Of a DNA stretch of 64,000 bases, positions 49,288 through 61,600 are shown one piece after another. This DNA comes from Edolisoma coerulescens. Its lineage: Eukaryota; Chordata; Aves; Passeriformes; Campephagidae. Below the pieces are notes generated by a model. That model searched no databases and was not told the origin of the DNA. It was given only the letters and a program-made list of their open reading frames with translations. The position numbers and the translations under genes are program-made. The DNA lies in contig VWZW01006289.1 in assembly GCA_013397115.1 (NCBI GenBank), forward strand, positions 3,729,265 to 3,793,264, written 5' to 3'. Position 1 is the stretch's first letter. Each line of letters starts with the position of its first letter.

Positions 49288-49788
49288 ACCAGGTGCAGGT
49301 GCCCAAATGCTGCAGTGGCCTCTGTGAGGAGTGGCTGGACAACAGCCCATTTCAGCTGGCTCCAATGGCTCCACCACAGCGCATGACTGGGCCCTACAGC
49401 CGAGGTGGTGGCACCTTGGGGAAAACCTGGATAAGAAAGTGTGAAAAAATGCCATACAGGCAGGTTCCTGAAGGACTGCAGTTCATGATGGAGCGGTGGA
49501 ACAGTGTGAGGGGGAAGGGAATGGGATGACTGGAAAAAGGGACATTCCCTCTCGTGCTGCTCCAGGGGAGGCGGTAGAGAAGTCTGGAGTGCAGGACTTC
49601 ATGCTGTGCAGGAGAAAGGGGGAGGATGAGTGAAGTTTTTGTTTCTTGCTACCTGAATCTCTTTTTAATTCTCTTTATCCTGACAGGGAAATTTCAGATC
49701 CTGTTTTCTCACCTTGCCCAACTGGGGAGCAGGTGTGAGTGAGAAGCTGGATAGGTATTTGGCTATTGGGCACGTCAGACCCACACAC
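49288..49788 (+). mobile_element. Avian ERV LTR remnant (about 500 bases)
   Basis: Matches the middle and end of an abundant avian LTR in order, from memory: gcatgactgggccctacagc (49380-49399), ctgaaggactgcagttcatg, gagcggtggaacagtgtgag, a ccaggggaggcggtagagaa segment, a T-rich stretch, ttttctcaccttgcccaact, ggggagcaggtgtgagtgag and a final gggcacgtcagacccacaca. The plus strand is sense. The short frames within it on both strands are LTR sequence, not genes. The usual LTR start is absent here. It resembles the stub at 44003, so both may be the same family. The copy is old, with many substitutions, and solo. Confidence 0.6.
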
Positions 49789-52700
49789 TGACACACAGAA
49801 GTGAAGGTCTGAGTATGCCACATGAATCTAGAGTATACTTCTGTGTCATAGTCTTTTATGGGGTTTGCTGCAAAACAATGTGCATATAATGTTTCATTTG
49901 GTCAGATTTGAAACACTTATATATCACCTCCTGAATTAAATAGAATAAAATATGATGTTGCAATTTTAGGTTCAAGGAGAAATGATGTTGGTAGAGATCC
50001 TAATAGAGGACTTGCATAATTCTGAAGCAAGCCCAAAACAGGAAAGGTCTAACGTTTTCCTATAAGACGATGCCAGAAAAACCATTTCTGTGACTATAAT
50101 AAAAGTGGCTGGAGAACATGGTATTGCAGATCAGTGCATGTCTATTTCCGTGTAGGTAGATGAGTAGAACTACAATCTGTAAACAAGGTGGATGAATTTA
50201 TTTGAGAAATGGGAATGAAAAATGAGAAACTGTCCTACCTGCATGATGTGGAGACAATGACATAAATTTGAACGTGTGTGGATTTGGTCTCTCCACTGTC
50301 TCTTTGGAATGGGTATAAATACAAATTGCTATTGTGTTTTATCCAAGTAGAACCAAAACAGTAATGCAACATGGGCAATTTAGATAAGGAAACCTAATCA
50401 GAACATAGCTTAATTGGTAAAGTAGTGATCTTACAAACACTCAACAGAAAACCAGCCCAAAGCATTAAGAAAAGTTTGAATGGGGTTTTAGTTGGTTAAA
50501 TTTAAGGTTAAGATTTGTTGGTTAAATCTATATAGCTTTCCTGATAAGTGGCCACAAACATGTTTGTGACATGATGTGTTCTGCAGTCTGTCCACCTCCT
50601 GGGCATTGCAAGCAGCTGAGGAAAACCTTGCCTGGGTATGCCTGGCAGCATATTAACCATACAAAGCTTTCCAGAGTCCTCAGGGAAATAGGCTTCTGCA
50701 TGTTTTAGAGCATGGCCTTCTGCTTTGCCTAGGGCTTCATATCTGGGGTTGCTACCTAGATAGGTGGTGACTGTGGAATCGAGCAGAGAGCTACTTTCAA
50801 ATGACAGTCTGCATGTACTTGTGGGCACCAGATTTTCATCTGGCCAGGCTAGACCTGGGAAGTTTGCAGTAGTTTTGAACAATCAGCAGTGCTGAGCATG
50901 TGACATTAAAGGTTATGGACCTAAAACAGAGCATATTATGTTCCCATCACAGCCATTTATTTTACAGTTTTGACACATTAGGCCGTGTAAGGTGTATGTT
51001 GTGCTTAGTGGCTATTGTAAAGGTATTTCGAGTTTCCTCCCCCTGAAAGATAACAGTAATATGTTGGCCAGTTGATACACGTATGCTGTAGGAGCTGTAG
51101 CAAAAGACATTAATGGATATTGGAAAAAGCAGGGAAAACAGAAGATGGGATTCCAGGTGCTGGAAAAAATATTAAATATAAAAATATTATTACTGTGGAC
51201 TTGTGTCAATTTTGCCTCCAGAGATGCATCTATGTGGTATGCTTCTAGGGCATATACTCAGTCTCCAACTTTCATGAGTCCTAAAATCCAGCAAATTTTT
51301 GATACTGTCTCTGTCAGACCTCAGTGGTCTTTGAGGAAGAAAACTCTTTTTAGCACTGTAGCTCTTAGGAAAGGGATAAAGAAGAAATGTTCAAACACCT
51401 TTAAGTACTTGTCTCAAGAGGGTTGAGCTTAAACCATCATTTAATCTCTTCTATGCTGAGACTAGAGGTCTGAGAAGGAATTTTTGTTTAAAGCAAAATT
51501 GGTGAATTTGGACTTCTGTTTTCTGTGAGGGCAAAATTAGTGTATGCTTCCAATGATATTGTGAAAAATATCTCACCTATTTTGAGAGCAAAAAAATTCA
51601 GGATGGAAAATATGAAGTTTAGTTGAAATAAAACTAATCTACTCCTGTAACAATAAAAGGAATAATTTAAAAGGCAGCATCTCAGGATTCAGACACAAAT
51701 GCAGTCTTCATGACCTTTGTCTTTGTTAACAAAGATTTCCTCTTCCTTTCTCCTTCAGATATTATAGCTTTGTGTCTTACTGCTTTCTTGTTTTCATGTA
51801 AGTGACTTTCAGCATACCCTGTCAGTTGGACCCTGCAGTCAGATATCGTTGAACTAACCTGAGTCCTGAGAAGGAGGGTTTTATCTGCAATGCTAACCAG
51901 AACCCAGCTTCCTAGGGACAATTTCTCTGTTGCAACTTCTTTTTTTTTTTCGCTTGAGGAATTCTTCCAGCTTTCATAAAGTAAAGGAGTTTAGCCATTA
52001 TTAAAACTCGTTCATATAGGCATTGCATCAGTATCAGTGTGCTAAACCCCTTTGATATAACGGTAATAGATATGTAGATTTCCTGATCTGTACCGAAAGA
52101 TCACAGACTGTGCAAATCCCTAGTACTTTGTGGCTGACGAGCTGCTCGGGTGTGTTCTTTAATTACTCACAGGGAGGAGCAGTAGCAGATAATGTCATAC
52201 AGCGAAGCAATTGTCAGGTACTGAATGGCAGTAGTGGCACAATAGTGGTCGGTGCTTGTGAAGCTCTACAGCCCTCGTCTGATGGATGGCTCCTGGCTCC
52301 CCGTGTACCTGGCTGGTAGAAGTTCATATGTGGGAAGGCAGCCAGCTCACAGTGTGGAGGCAACACAACTGTGGCTCCACTGTCAGTGTAGGTAGGACTA
52401 GGAAACTTGAGAGTGTGTGTCTGAGATGATTGTCAACAGCAGAATACAAAAGAGGCTAAAGATTAAAAGATAGAGGGGGCTGAGAGACTGGCAAGTCACG
52501 CAGGACATACACTTGCTGAAGTGCTCCAAATCACAGTTTCCTCCCTGACCATCTGTATAGCCAGGTCAGGTATTTATGGCAGATAATTTTAGTACGTCCA
52601 TTAAGTTTGTCTCGTTTCTTCTGCCTATTTTGCGGGTATTAACTTCTAAAAACGCAGTTGTGGCTAAACAACTTTAAATCCATCTGGTGTCAGTGACAGT

Positions 52701-53710
52701 CTGTCTGCCACAGAGGAGGCTTTTTAAAGTTCTGTTCATACTGTGCACATTGCAGGCATGCTGGAATACAGAATGTCGTGCTTTGTGACCCCCTTAGTCT
52801 CTGTGAGAACATGGATTCTTGTGTGGTGCAGAATTGTTGCTAAACAGTTGAACCAGCTGGACTATACTTATGCTCCTCAGGCTCTTTCCTTCCTAACCTG
52901 CTTTTAATTTGAAGCTCTTGATGGCTCACTCACCCTCAGTGACCCTCAGTGAGCAAGTATGGGAGTTGTCACAAAACTAGGTCCTCCTCTGTAGGATTTT
53001 TAAAGCTCTGCAGAGCCTCTGCAGTGTTTTTGTGACAGTATGTGGACACATCCGCCCTTGCTGGCATGCGATGTGCTAGTCAGTGATCATATGTTTTTCA
53101 ACAAAAAGTGAGAAAATGTGGTTTACTGTGTTAAGTGTAGCAACCTCTGAATTGTCAAAATTATTTCTTCTAAAATCAGTCTTTAAATGCTCTACTTCTA
53201 TTTCAAATATCTCTATTTGAAGGAGAGTATGAGTAAGGCATGTACTAGGAAATTCTAATTGTAAGAGGTTATTATTGAACTCTTTGTAACTGAAATATTG
53301 AGAACATATTTGAGTGGACTATTTCAGTGAATTTTAGTTAAGTAAAACTTAATGTTTTGGCTTTTTTGGTTTTTTTTCTGGAAGCTTTTCAGGCTTTTCT
53401 AGTGTATTCTTTTCTTTGATCTTCTTTTGTAATAACATGATAGTCTCACATTTCAATAGAAAAACTGGAACTAAAGTATACATGAAAAAGTCCATAACAG
53501 CTCTCTTGCTGTTTATTTCAACAATCTTAATTAAAGAAAAACCTAATCCTACAACAGACTTGTGATTTGCCTTTTCTTTGAAGCGCAATTAGTTTTCATT
53601 CATATCCCTTGATGTCAGTGAGGAAAAGCTATTGGTGGGCGCATCAGTGCTGATGGGGTTCAATTAATACTTTTTTTTTTTGCCTAAAACGTATCTCACA
53701 ATAAAACCAT

Positions 53711-53739
53711 GCACACAACACACATGCACACACACACAT
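53711..53739. repeat. (CA)n microsatellite, impure
   Basis: gcacacaacacacatgcaca followed by cacacacata: interrupted CA repeat. Confidence 0.9.
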
Positions 53740-54212
53740 AGGAAAATAACCTCTGTATTCATGCTGCCTGCAAAGCCATGTCTAAGTCTCTCTTGGCTGC
53801 TAGCCAAAGTCTCTAAAAACCCATTAAGGCTATTACAGAAATTATTTCTCTTCCTTTGTGAGCTGGGTAAATTTCACAGTTATCATTGCAGAAGGAAATG
53901 AATTGGGAATATATCCGTCTGGGGATAGTTGGCCCTTCAGTGGGAATTAAGCCAATTCAATGTAAAACAGCAGCTGTGTGTGTCAGTGCACGTACTTGCA
54001 GGAGAGAGTCAGTGGATGGCACTGTAATATAACTATTGTGCCAGAAATATCCGAAAATTTTAAGTGTTGTCTGGTATTTGTGAATAAATTTATATCTTTG
54101 CAATTACAGTCTTTATTGGAAATCAGCTTTTGCTTTAAAATTATCTGTAAACCAGTATTTCCCGTGAGGTGTGCTTTCCAGACGAAGGAGAAGTAAGCAA
54201 TTCATTCCCAAA

Positions 54213-54227
54213 ATGGTGCAGCACCAT
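54213..54227. repeat. 15-base perfect inverted repeat
   Basis: atggtgc-a-gcaccat: 7-base arms with a one-base centre. No neighbouring features explain it. Confidence 0.9.
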
Positions 54228-57037
54228 CATGCGTGGCACTGAATGGTGACCTTGTCAGATCATGCTAGCAATACAAAAACATACAATACAAATTCAGATT
54301 TACAAAGATGGAAGGATTTGTCCTGTGTACTCTCTTATACTTCACAATATTTGCAGTTGGAATTACCAGTTTAGGGAAGGTTTTTGATCGGCGTGGAAGT
54401 TGGAAGCAGCAGAATTTCCTTTTGATTTGTGAGCTTAGGTAAGTACAACTTATACAGTCTGCCATTTCAAAGCGCACACAGAATTGCTTTTCTTTTTAAA
54501 AAAATTCCACTTTTCCAATACTGTGAAACCTCAAGTTTCTGAAACCCACCTATAAAATGTATGGTGGAACAAATACAGGAATACCAGATAAACCCTCAAC
54601 TTTGCACTTAGTCACACAAAATATTTTTACCTATTTACTGAAACAAGTGAGATATGTTTCCCAACTTCTTGCTGGAATTTTTATTAGTGATTTGACAGAG
54701 GAACTGTATTTCCTTCTTCACATCACATACTCTTTCTGAAAGGGTCTGTTTATTTACCTTTTTTTTGTTTTTAACTCCTTGAAATCTTGGTCTGCTTTCC
54801 TCATCTCTTTGTCTTCCTAGTTGTCAGCAACTAGCAGTGGTCCATGCAGAACTTTTTTGCTACTTCTTTTAGGTGCTGCAGGTAACAAAATTATTCAGAC
54901 TATCTTAAATTATTTCCTGTGCTCCCACTGATCATCTAAGATTTTTCAAGCCTTAAGTACAACAATTTCTTAGAGGGACTTGCATGTTCTCCAAGCTTCT
55001 CACAGACCCTCACCTACCCAGGATTCAAAGTGACAACTGAGCAGAAGTGAAGCCCTCACAATTTACATTTTAAAACACGAATGTATATGGGTCTTTCGAA
55101 AGAGTGTATACTTTTTGTAAGCTATGCTGTAAAACTACCAGTTTCGTCTAGGTCTGATAGCAAGACATTAGGCTGATAGGAAACCTGTCTTTTTCTTCAA
55201 AAGGATAGATATAATAGCTATAGGAAATTAAATTAGATGTGTAAGCCACTTAAAAAAAAAAGGTAGCCATAGGTATGACTTCTGCAATTGCCTTGGTAAT
55301 TCTTGGTGTGATATTTGCCCTGAATATCTTGTCCTTTTTGCTCTGCCTCTATTTTTTTCTGAGCTTTTTCCCTTTTAGAGTTCACTGTTGAACTCATTCA
55401 AAAAAAGTTTTCTATACAATTCATGTATCCTTTAAAACAGACCATTTGATCACTTACACTTATTTTCTCTCAGTATTTCACTGATCTGTTAAAGTGGAGG
55501 CTGTTTTTTGAACCTCTAATTTTAAAAGGTGTAGTAAACCAGTAAAATTTGCTGAAGAAGTAAGTGACCATGTCTAAATGGTATATATCTAAGAGTTTTG
55601 AAGGTGTTTTAAGTATGACTTAGCTGAATTTCTAACAAAACCATCAAGTTGCTTAAAATAGGCTAACCAGTCAGATGATGACAGGGTAGAAATTCTGACT
55701 ATATCTTTTAAAAAGGTTCCAGAGGAGCTCTGTGGGACTACTTGCTGATAAACCTTAGCTGGAGTAACTCTGAAATAGCAAGAAGAGTTGGAAGATAATA
55801 ATCTATAGCTAATCATATAGTTCTGCAAAGCAAACTTTGTCTGGCTACGGTCTTAAAATTCTTTGAGAATGTTAGCAAATGAATAGAGGGGATGTTAATT
55901 GTGTCTTTCACAAGACTTCTGACAGGGTCTCAGAAGAAAGACTATTCAGCATTTCTAGCTCTTGAGGGTTTTTCCTAAGGCCCATATTACCTGATTTTCT
56001 TCGTTTAAAATTCTTCCTTACAAGAGTCAAGAAATGGGATGAGAAATTTTTGTAAAAAATATGTTTTCTAAAAAATCCCAGCCTGGAAGCTCAGGAGTTA
56101 AAGTTCATGATCATAAATCAGGCTAGCTCAGAAATCGGACACCAATAGAAACAGAATTGTTATTATGCCTTAATATGTCATGATTTGTAAGCTATCATGT
56201 GATTTTGAGGCTAGTCATGCATGGTTTTTTGAAGGTTGTGGATTGATACTATCTCCTCTAAAAGAAACCAAGTAGCCGTAAGGCGATGTAATATCATGGA
56301 TCAAAAAGTAGCTGAGAGGCAGGAGACAAAGCGGGAACAAATGGTCCATTTTCATCATGGCAAAAGGTTAATAGCCACAAGTTTCTGTACTGGGTCTGCT
56401 GTTGTGTAATGTATTTATTAGTTATCTGGAAAGAGGAAGGAGAAATGAGGCAGCAACACCCCGTTATTGGTAGATAACCTCTTTGTAGATTACTTGTTAA
56501 TCAAGTCCAGAGGAGCCTTAAGGAATTTCATGGACTCAGTCAGACTTGGTAACTGTGAAGTACATTCTTTTTGAAGAAATACAGAAAAAAAAGAAGAAAG
56601 TAATCACATACAAAGTCATTGTATCAGCCAGCAGTGTAGTGTTCTGTAAAATTTATTGGGTATTAATAGAAGGTCCATCCTGCAAAAAAAATACTGCAAA
56701 ATTGGACAGGCTCAGATAAAAGCAGAGAGAAAGGCTAGTGACATAAATGTATCTGAAGTGATTGTTTACCTGAGGACTCAGATGAGTGATAAAGTATGTG
56801 GTTGAAAGAGAAAAAAAAAAGAAAAAAAGAGGCATGCAGCAAAGAAAAAAGATCGTGAGACTACAGTTTCTCCCATCTCTGAAGAATAAAGAAACGCTTC
56901 CCGAAAGGTTCCTATATAAACTGTAGAACTCATTTACTCTGGAAGAAGATGAAATCAAGAATTTTGCAAGCATCAAAGAAGGAAGGGGCATTTGTATGGA
57001 TAACAAGAATATCCAGAGTTATGATAGTAATGCTAAA

Positions 57038-57252
57038 AAGGAGTATTTGAAGGGATAAAAACCCTCATGCATCAGGATTTAAGGGAATCTATAACTAAAG
57101 GGATTAGGATGAGGCCTTCGAGAGAGACAGATTATCCTGCATCTGTGGGGATCTTGTATCTTTCACCAAAGCATCTGGTGCTGGCTGCTGCTGGAGACAC
57201 TGTATTAGGCCCAGTAGGTGTTAAGTTTGAGTCAGAATGGCAAGTCCTATGA
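57038..57252 (+). mobile_element. Ancient CR1-type LINE 3' tail
   Basis: Order of words matches a LINE tail abundant in turtles and crocodilians and surviving as fossils in birds: catgcatcagg (57067-57077), ggattaggatgagg, agattatcctgcatctg, gggatcttgtatctttcacc, aagcatctggtgctggctgc, ctggagacactgtattaggc, then gtcagaatggcaagtcctat (57231-57250). The consensus has gaagcatctggtgctggcc, gagacaggatactgggct and ccagtatggcaattcctatg at these places. Sense is plus. The open frame across it (57067-57252) is an accident of the repeat. Well preserved for such an old family. Confidence 0.75.
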
Positions 57253-57477
57253 TCAGATCTGGGTTTAGCGTTCATTGCCTCTGTCTGGGTCTTATTTCCT
57301 CTACAGTGGGCTCTGTCTTCTGGTTATTTGCCTCATGATTTTGTACTAGGTCAGGCTCATGTTTCTGGTGGTACAATGTATGTTTGAAATCATCGCAATG
57401 AAGAAGTTGTGTGAGCTAATGGGCACCACGCAGCTTCTGAGAAACCACTAACATGGGATCCAAATAGAGGGGAGTTC
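57253..57477. other. Short unique spacer between repeats
   Basis: No feature recognised. Confidence 0.4.
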
Positions 57478-57530
57478 CTCAGTCTTTTCCTCTATTTCTC
57501 CAGCTATAAAATGGAAAACTTAGTTATCTA
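57478..57530 (+). mobile_element. MIR/L2-like fragment (tentative)
   Basis: cctcagtcttttcctctatt, then tctccagctataaaatggaa, echoes the MIR/L2 core words cctcagtttcctcatctgtaaaatgg in the same order. Short and diverged, so only tentative. Confidence 0.3.
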
Positions 57531-60500
57531 AATGGTGTCTGTGTCCAGCCCAGGCACTTAGAAGAATTTAGCTTTGAGTAGTTTCCAGTTTTTCAATTTC
57601 TTCTCAGTGTCTTAAAGGCAGACAAGTACAGCTTCAAAACCTCATATCAAGAGAATGTTCTAAAAAATTTTGCATGTATCTTTATATTGGATTAATTCAG
57701 TTGTTCTGACTACAGAATATATCTATCAGAATTCTATGTCTACAGCCCTAATTCTATCAAAAAATGAATTTAATTTTTATTGCTACTTCATTTGCCAGTG
57801 ATCCTTTACTTTTGTGTCTTCTGTCTTTAAGAGTGTTTTGCAATAATTCCTGACTATTTTTTTTAAATTGACCTTTAAGTTTAGTGTTTACTTCTTCCTG
57901 GAATTCCTGAGACTTTGGAGTGTTGACATCCACTGTGTGATGTGAATTAATTCTAAAGGTATCACACCTAATGCAGAAGATAATTGTGCTAATTAGGCTT
58001 TTCATGAATGGCAGATAACACCACATCTCTATGACATAAGATCCTCAGATACTGTAGCATTCTGTGTATTCTGAAGCATGTGTACATATCTAAACTGTCC
58101 AGGTCTTCAGTCTGCTTTTTTTGTCTCATCTGCTTTAAGATTTTATGGCTCAGAAACTCAGCATTAACCATTTTTAGCTTAGTCCTATTTTATTTTTAGT
58201 TTTCTTCCCAAAGCCACAATGATTCTAGTTTAAACATAAATAGAATGCCTTCTTTTAATTTTAATCAAACTGATTAGTGTGCATAACATATTTTTATCAA
58301 TTTGCCTAAGTGCTTTTACAGATGCTATTTGTCAATGAATTTGTATATTAACAAGCCTTATCTGTTTTACAGTGGCAGAATTGGTAAAAATTTGAATTAG
58401 TTTCACTTTTAAATGCATTTTGCTCAGTGGTAAATTCAGGCATTGCAGTCTGCCTGGCAAAAAAATTCTATCTCTTCACTGTTTCACGGGGATATATGAC
58501 CTTTAAGCACTATTAAAACTGAGTCGAACACTCAGTTAGTAGTTGGTGGTAAGATTTTAGGATTTTGCAGACTGACTTGCAGCCTCTTCTGCAATGGCTT
58601 AAACAGTAAGTATTATATCGTTGGTATAAATAGTCTTTGGAAATATTTCACTGCTTTTGAGAAAGCCTGTTCAAACCTGTCTTCTCTTCCTAAGTCTTTC
58701 AGCTGTTTGACGGAGCCAGATAACCTCTCTGTGGATTTTTTTGAAAACTGGCAGAATGGTTTTACCAAAATAGAAGCAACTTCACAGTTTTTACCTTTAA
58801 CATGATATAAGATAGAGCAACTTTTACCTGATTTTTTTCCATTTGTGGAAAGCACTATATACTGATGAAATAGCCACATCAAAATGATGCAGGCCTAACA
58901 TTTTTTTTTTTCTCATCCCTATCTTTCTCCTTACATTGAAATTGATAGTATCTGTGGTTTAGTCTCTTCCTTTTACTAATCTGCAATTTCAGAACCTCTT
59001 GCAGCTTTAGGAAGATGAAGAATAACAACTAAGAAAATGAGTAAAACTACCCAATTTTCTTTTTTTTTTTTTTTAAATTTTATTTTGAATAGGAAAAAAA
59101 AGAAGGTAGTAGAAGAATGACAAACTTTTTTTTTTTCTCCTGTCTGTGACATAATTTAAATTTGAACCTTTGTTAACAGCTAGTTTAATTTACTGTTTGA
59201 AAAGCTGAGACATTTATTGCTCTTTTCAGAATAATAATAATAAAAACATTAAACACTATTTCTGCAGAGAAGTTTTGGAGCCATCCCAACAGTGAGCTTT
59301 ATTGGACGACAGATATTGTGCAGTAGGTACAGGTATCCCATATTTCCCTTGAACACTCTCAGTGCTATGTGCATTCTTTCTTGTATCATCCATATGGCAG
59401 AAAGTAAATCTCTCATGTAATTCCTGTAAAAATTTCTCCCCTGGCCGTGAAGTGATAATCATCTCATAGTGTAGTTGACTGCTAATCAACACTGCTGTAG
59501 TTGAAGTGAAGTTGATTTTAACCCCTTCTCTGGAAGTAAATTAAAATAACTTTCTGGAAACATCTATTCTTAATTATTTTTATATATCATTGGAGTAATA
59601 CTTAAACTGATATCTCTGAGAACCAAAGGGAAAATAATATGGAACCACTTCCCCAAAACCAAAGGTTAGATAAGGAATGACAGCTCTTTTGAACTTAAAA
59701 TATGTGGGAGGGTGGGGATGTAGAAAATGACATATGGTGTGTAGATGTTAGATGTTAAAATGTGTGTCTGACAGTAAACAGCAGTTAGCTACTGTTTAAT
59801 GCTACTCATATCCTGGTTTGTAAAGATAGTGTTTGTAGGGGCCTAGAATACCTTGTTATCACTGTCTTTGCTTGGACCATGTTTTGACTCGTGCAGCAAC
59901 CTTGTGATAACAGGGGCTGGCTTATTTTAATAAAGATGTCCGTCTCTCTGTTCCCTCAGAGAGGCCAGCTCACCCATCGGCTACAGTAGCATCAGCTTCT
60001 CTACACACCAGCTTTGAGCATACTCCAGCAGCTTGGAAAAAGCACAGCTACTTGGGAAAATGCAGGTCAGAAATGCCCCCTGAGATGCCAATATAACAAT
60101 ACTTCTTTTGGCAAACATTTGTTTAGAATATAACCTTCCAACAGCTCTGTGATCCCGGCCCTTGTGGAGTCCGGGAGCTCTGGGCACCCTGAAAGACCTG
60201 GAAGTCCCTTAACCTCACTTCATTGTTCACACTGCTGTTATCATGCCTGGTTTTCCCATGCTGACAGATGATGCTTTTTGGCACACACAGTAATCCTAAC
60301 TACTGTTCTACAGTTCAGTCCTGTCCTCATTGCTCCTGATGTAAGTGCCAGATTGTCTGTGTGCCACTTTGCTGTTTCTGCCTCAAGTTTCCCTCCCCTG
60401 ATTTTTCTGGATTTTCTGGGAAAAAAATCCTGTTTTTCCACTTTCTTCTTCCTTGAGACCCTATGTTATCCTGTCTGTGACTAATGAAAAGTAAGCATTT

Positions 60501-61289
60501 TCTGTGTCTGTCTTTTTTAATCAACATTGCGTGTTTAGGTGGATAATAGTCTAGTTGAAGTTTTCTGGTTTTGAAATAGCGTTAGTGACTCACAGCAGAA
60601 AGAACAAACACACACTTCAGGCTTCTGGTATTATTAAAAACTAAAACATCTCATTCAGAACAAACCCAAGCTTTTTCTGTATGGGATGAGTAGTCCCGCA
60701 TTTGGCCTATCTCTACTTCTCACCTTTCTCAGCTGAGAGCCCCTGTTCATATTTCCTTGCTGTAAGGAGATCCAACCGGCTACGTCCCACTAGTGAAAGC
60801 CAACAAATATAAAGAGCTCTCCAAAGTCAACATGAAGATTTAACCTTCTTGGAAGGGTTCAAGCTAAGGGAAACTCTATTTTGAATCTGGAGCTATTTTT
60901 ACAGTGATGAGCACGCTTAAATCATGTCATGGGGCATGGCATGGGTTACCCATTGCTGGTGTCAGATTAGTTGGCTGTGGACAACCCTGTTAGGAGGGCA
61001 AAACAGCTTGCACAGTGAGGCATGTTGTTTCTTCTCATATGCTTATGGAGCAGTGCTTCCTTTTATTGCACCAGATGCAAAGAAATTTGGAGCTTGCTCA
61101 GTGCTCTCTAACATGCTCCCAGTTGTGCTGTGTGGACATGCTTTTTATCGCCTTAAAAATGTCAATGTTTTTGAACATGTCCTTTTTTCTATATAAATAT
61201 CTTTTCTCTTACTGCCTATTGCCCTTTCTGCTATATGCAGAATTTCCCTGATTTTCCTGTGAAGTGGAAAAGAGCCTGTGATTTTTCTT
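57531..61289. other. AT-rich unique sequence, no gene
   Basis: No exon, RNA gene or transposon supported. T-runs lie at 58901 (11), 59060-59074 (15) and 59126-59136 (11). 59940-60200 is a slightly GC-richer patch without CpG clustering. Confidence 0.5.
59060..59136. repeat. Paired poly-T tracts flanking an A/G-rich spacer
   Basis: A 15-T run and an 11-T run bracket a purine-rich spacer that itself contains eight As. Low-complexity sequence. Confidence 0.85.
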
Positions 61290-61600
61290 GAGGGGTGGTG
61301 TTTCAATTATAAAACCATAAACTAAATGAGAGCCTTAATTATAATGGAAAACAGATTACAATATTGTCATCTGCCTTGCTGGGGAGCCAAGCGGAGATTA
61401 AAAGCCAGTGGCCTAAATTTATGTTATTTGTATTTCTGTGAGTCAAACCTCAATCATGTAAAACAGCCAGTAGGCCTGTATTAATGGGAGAGGCCAAGAG
61501 AACTGAATCTCAAAGGGCTGTTGCCCTTAGGACATGGTACATTATGATAATGTGATGAAGAATAATTACCAAATGTGAAATATATATTGTCAAACATAAG
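61290..61600. promoter_or_regulatory. Enhancer-like block with palindromic SOX-type site
   Basis: Non-repetitive, no open frame, with ccttaattataatgg (about 61333-61347), a perfect palindrome ACAATATTGT (61358-61367) formed by two facing SOX-like ACAAT halves, and a small perfect hairpin aagggctgttgccctt (61513-61528). Texture resembles conserved non-coding elements. No conservation data are available here. Confidence 0.22.

Larger units (their letters stand above)
49789..57037. other. Unique sequence, no gene
   Basis: About 7 kb without a supportable gene. A 124-codon minus-strand frame at 50508-50882 has balanced composition but no family likeness or splice context. gttggttaaat is repeated at 50491-50501 and 50517-50527. 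AGCTTAG|GTAAGT at 54431-54442 is a strong donor with only a weak acceptor-like tract before it. Pure homopolymers include 11-T runs near 51940 and 53671. Confidence 0.5.

Noticed and set aside
49293..49529. Plus-strand frame with balanced composition
   Set aside because: Lies wholly inside the LTR remnant.
50508..50882. 124-codon minus-strand frame
   Set aside because: Peptide not recognised, no splice sites at its ends, no supporting neighbour.
54431..54442. AGCTTAG|GTAAGT as a second recursive-splice site
   Set aside because: The donor is good but the preceding tract is interrupted by purines, so the acceptor half is weak.
57067..57252. Plus-strand frame of 61 codons
   Set aside because: Lies wholly inside the ancient CR1-type tail.
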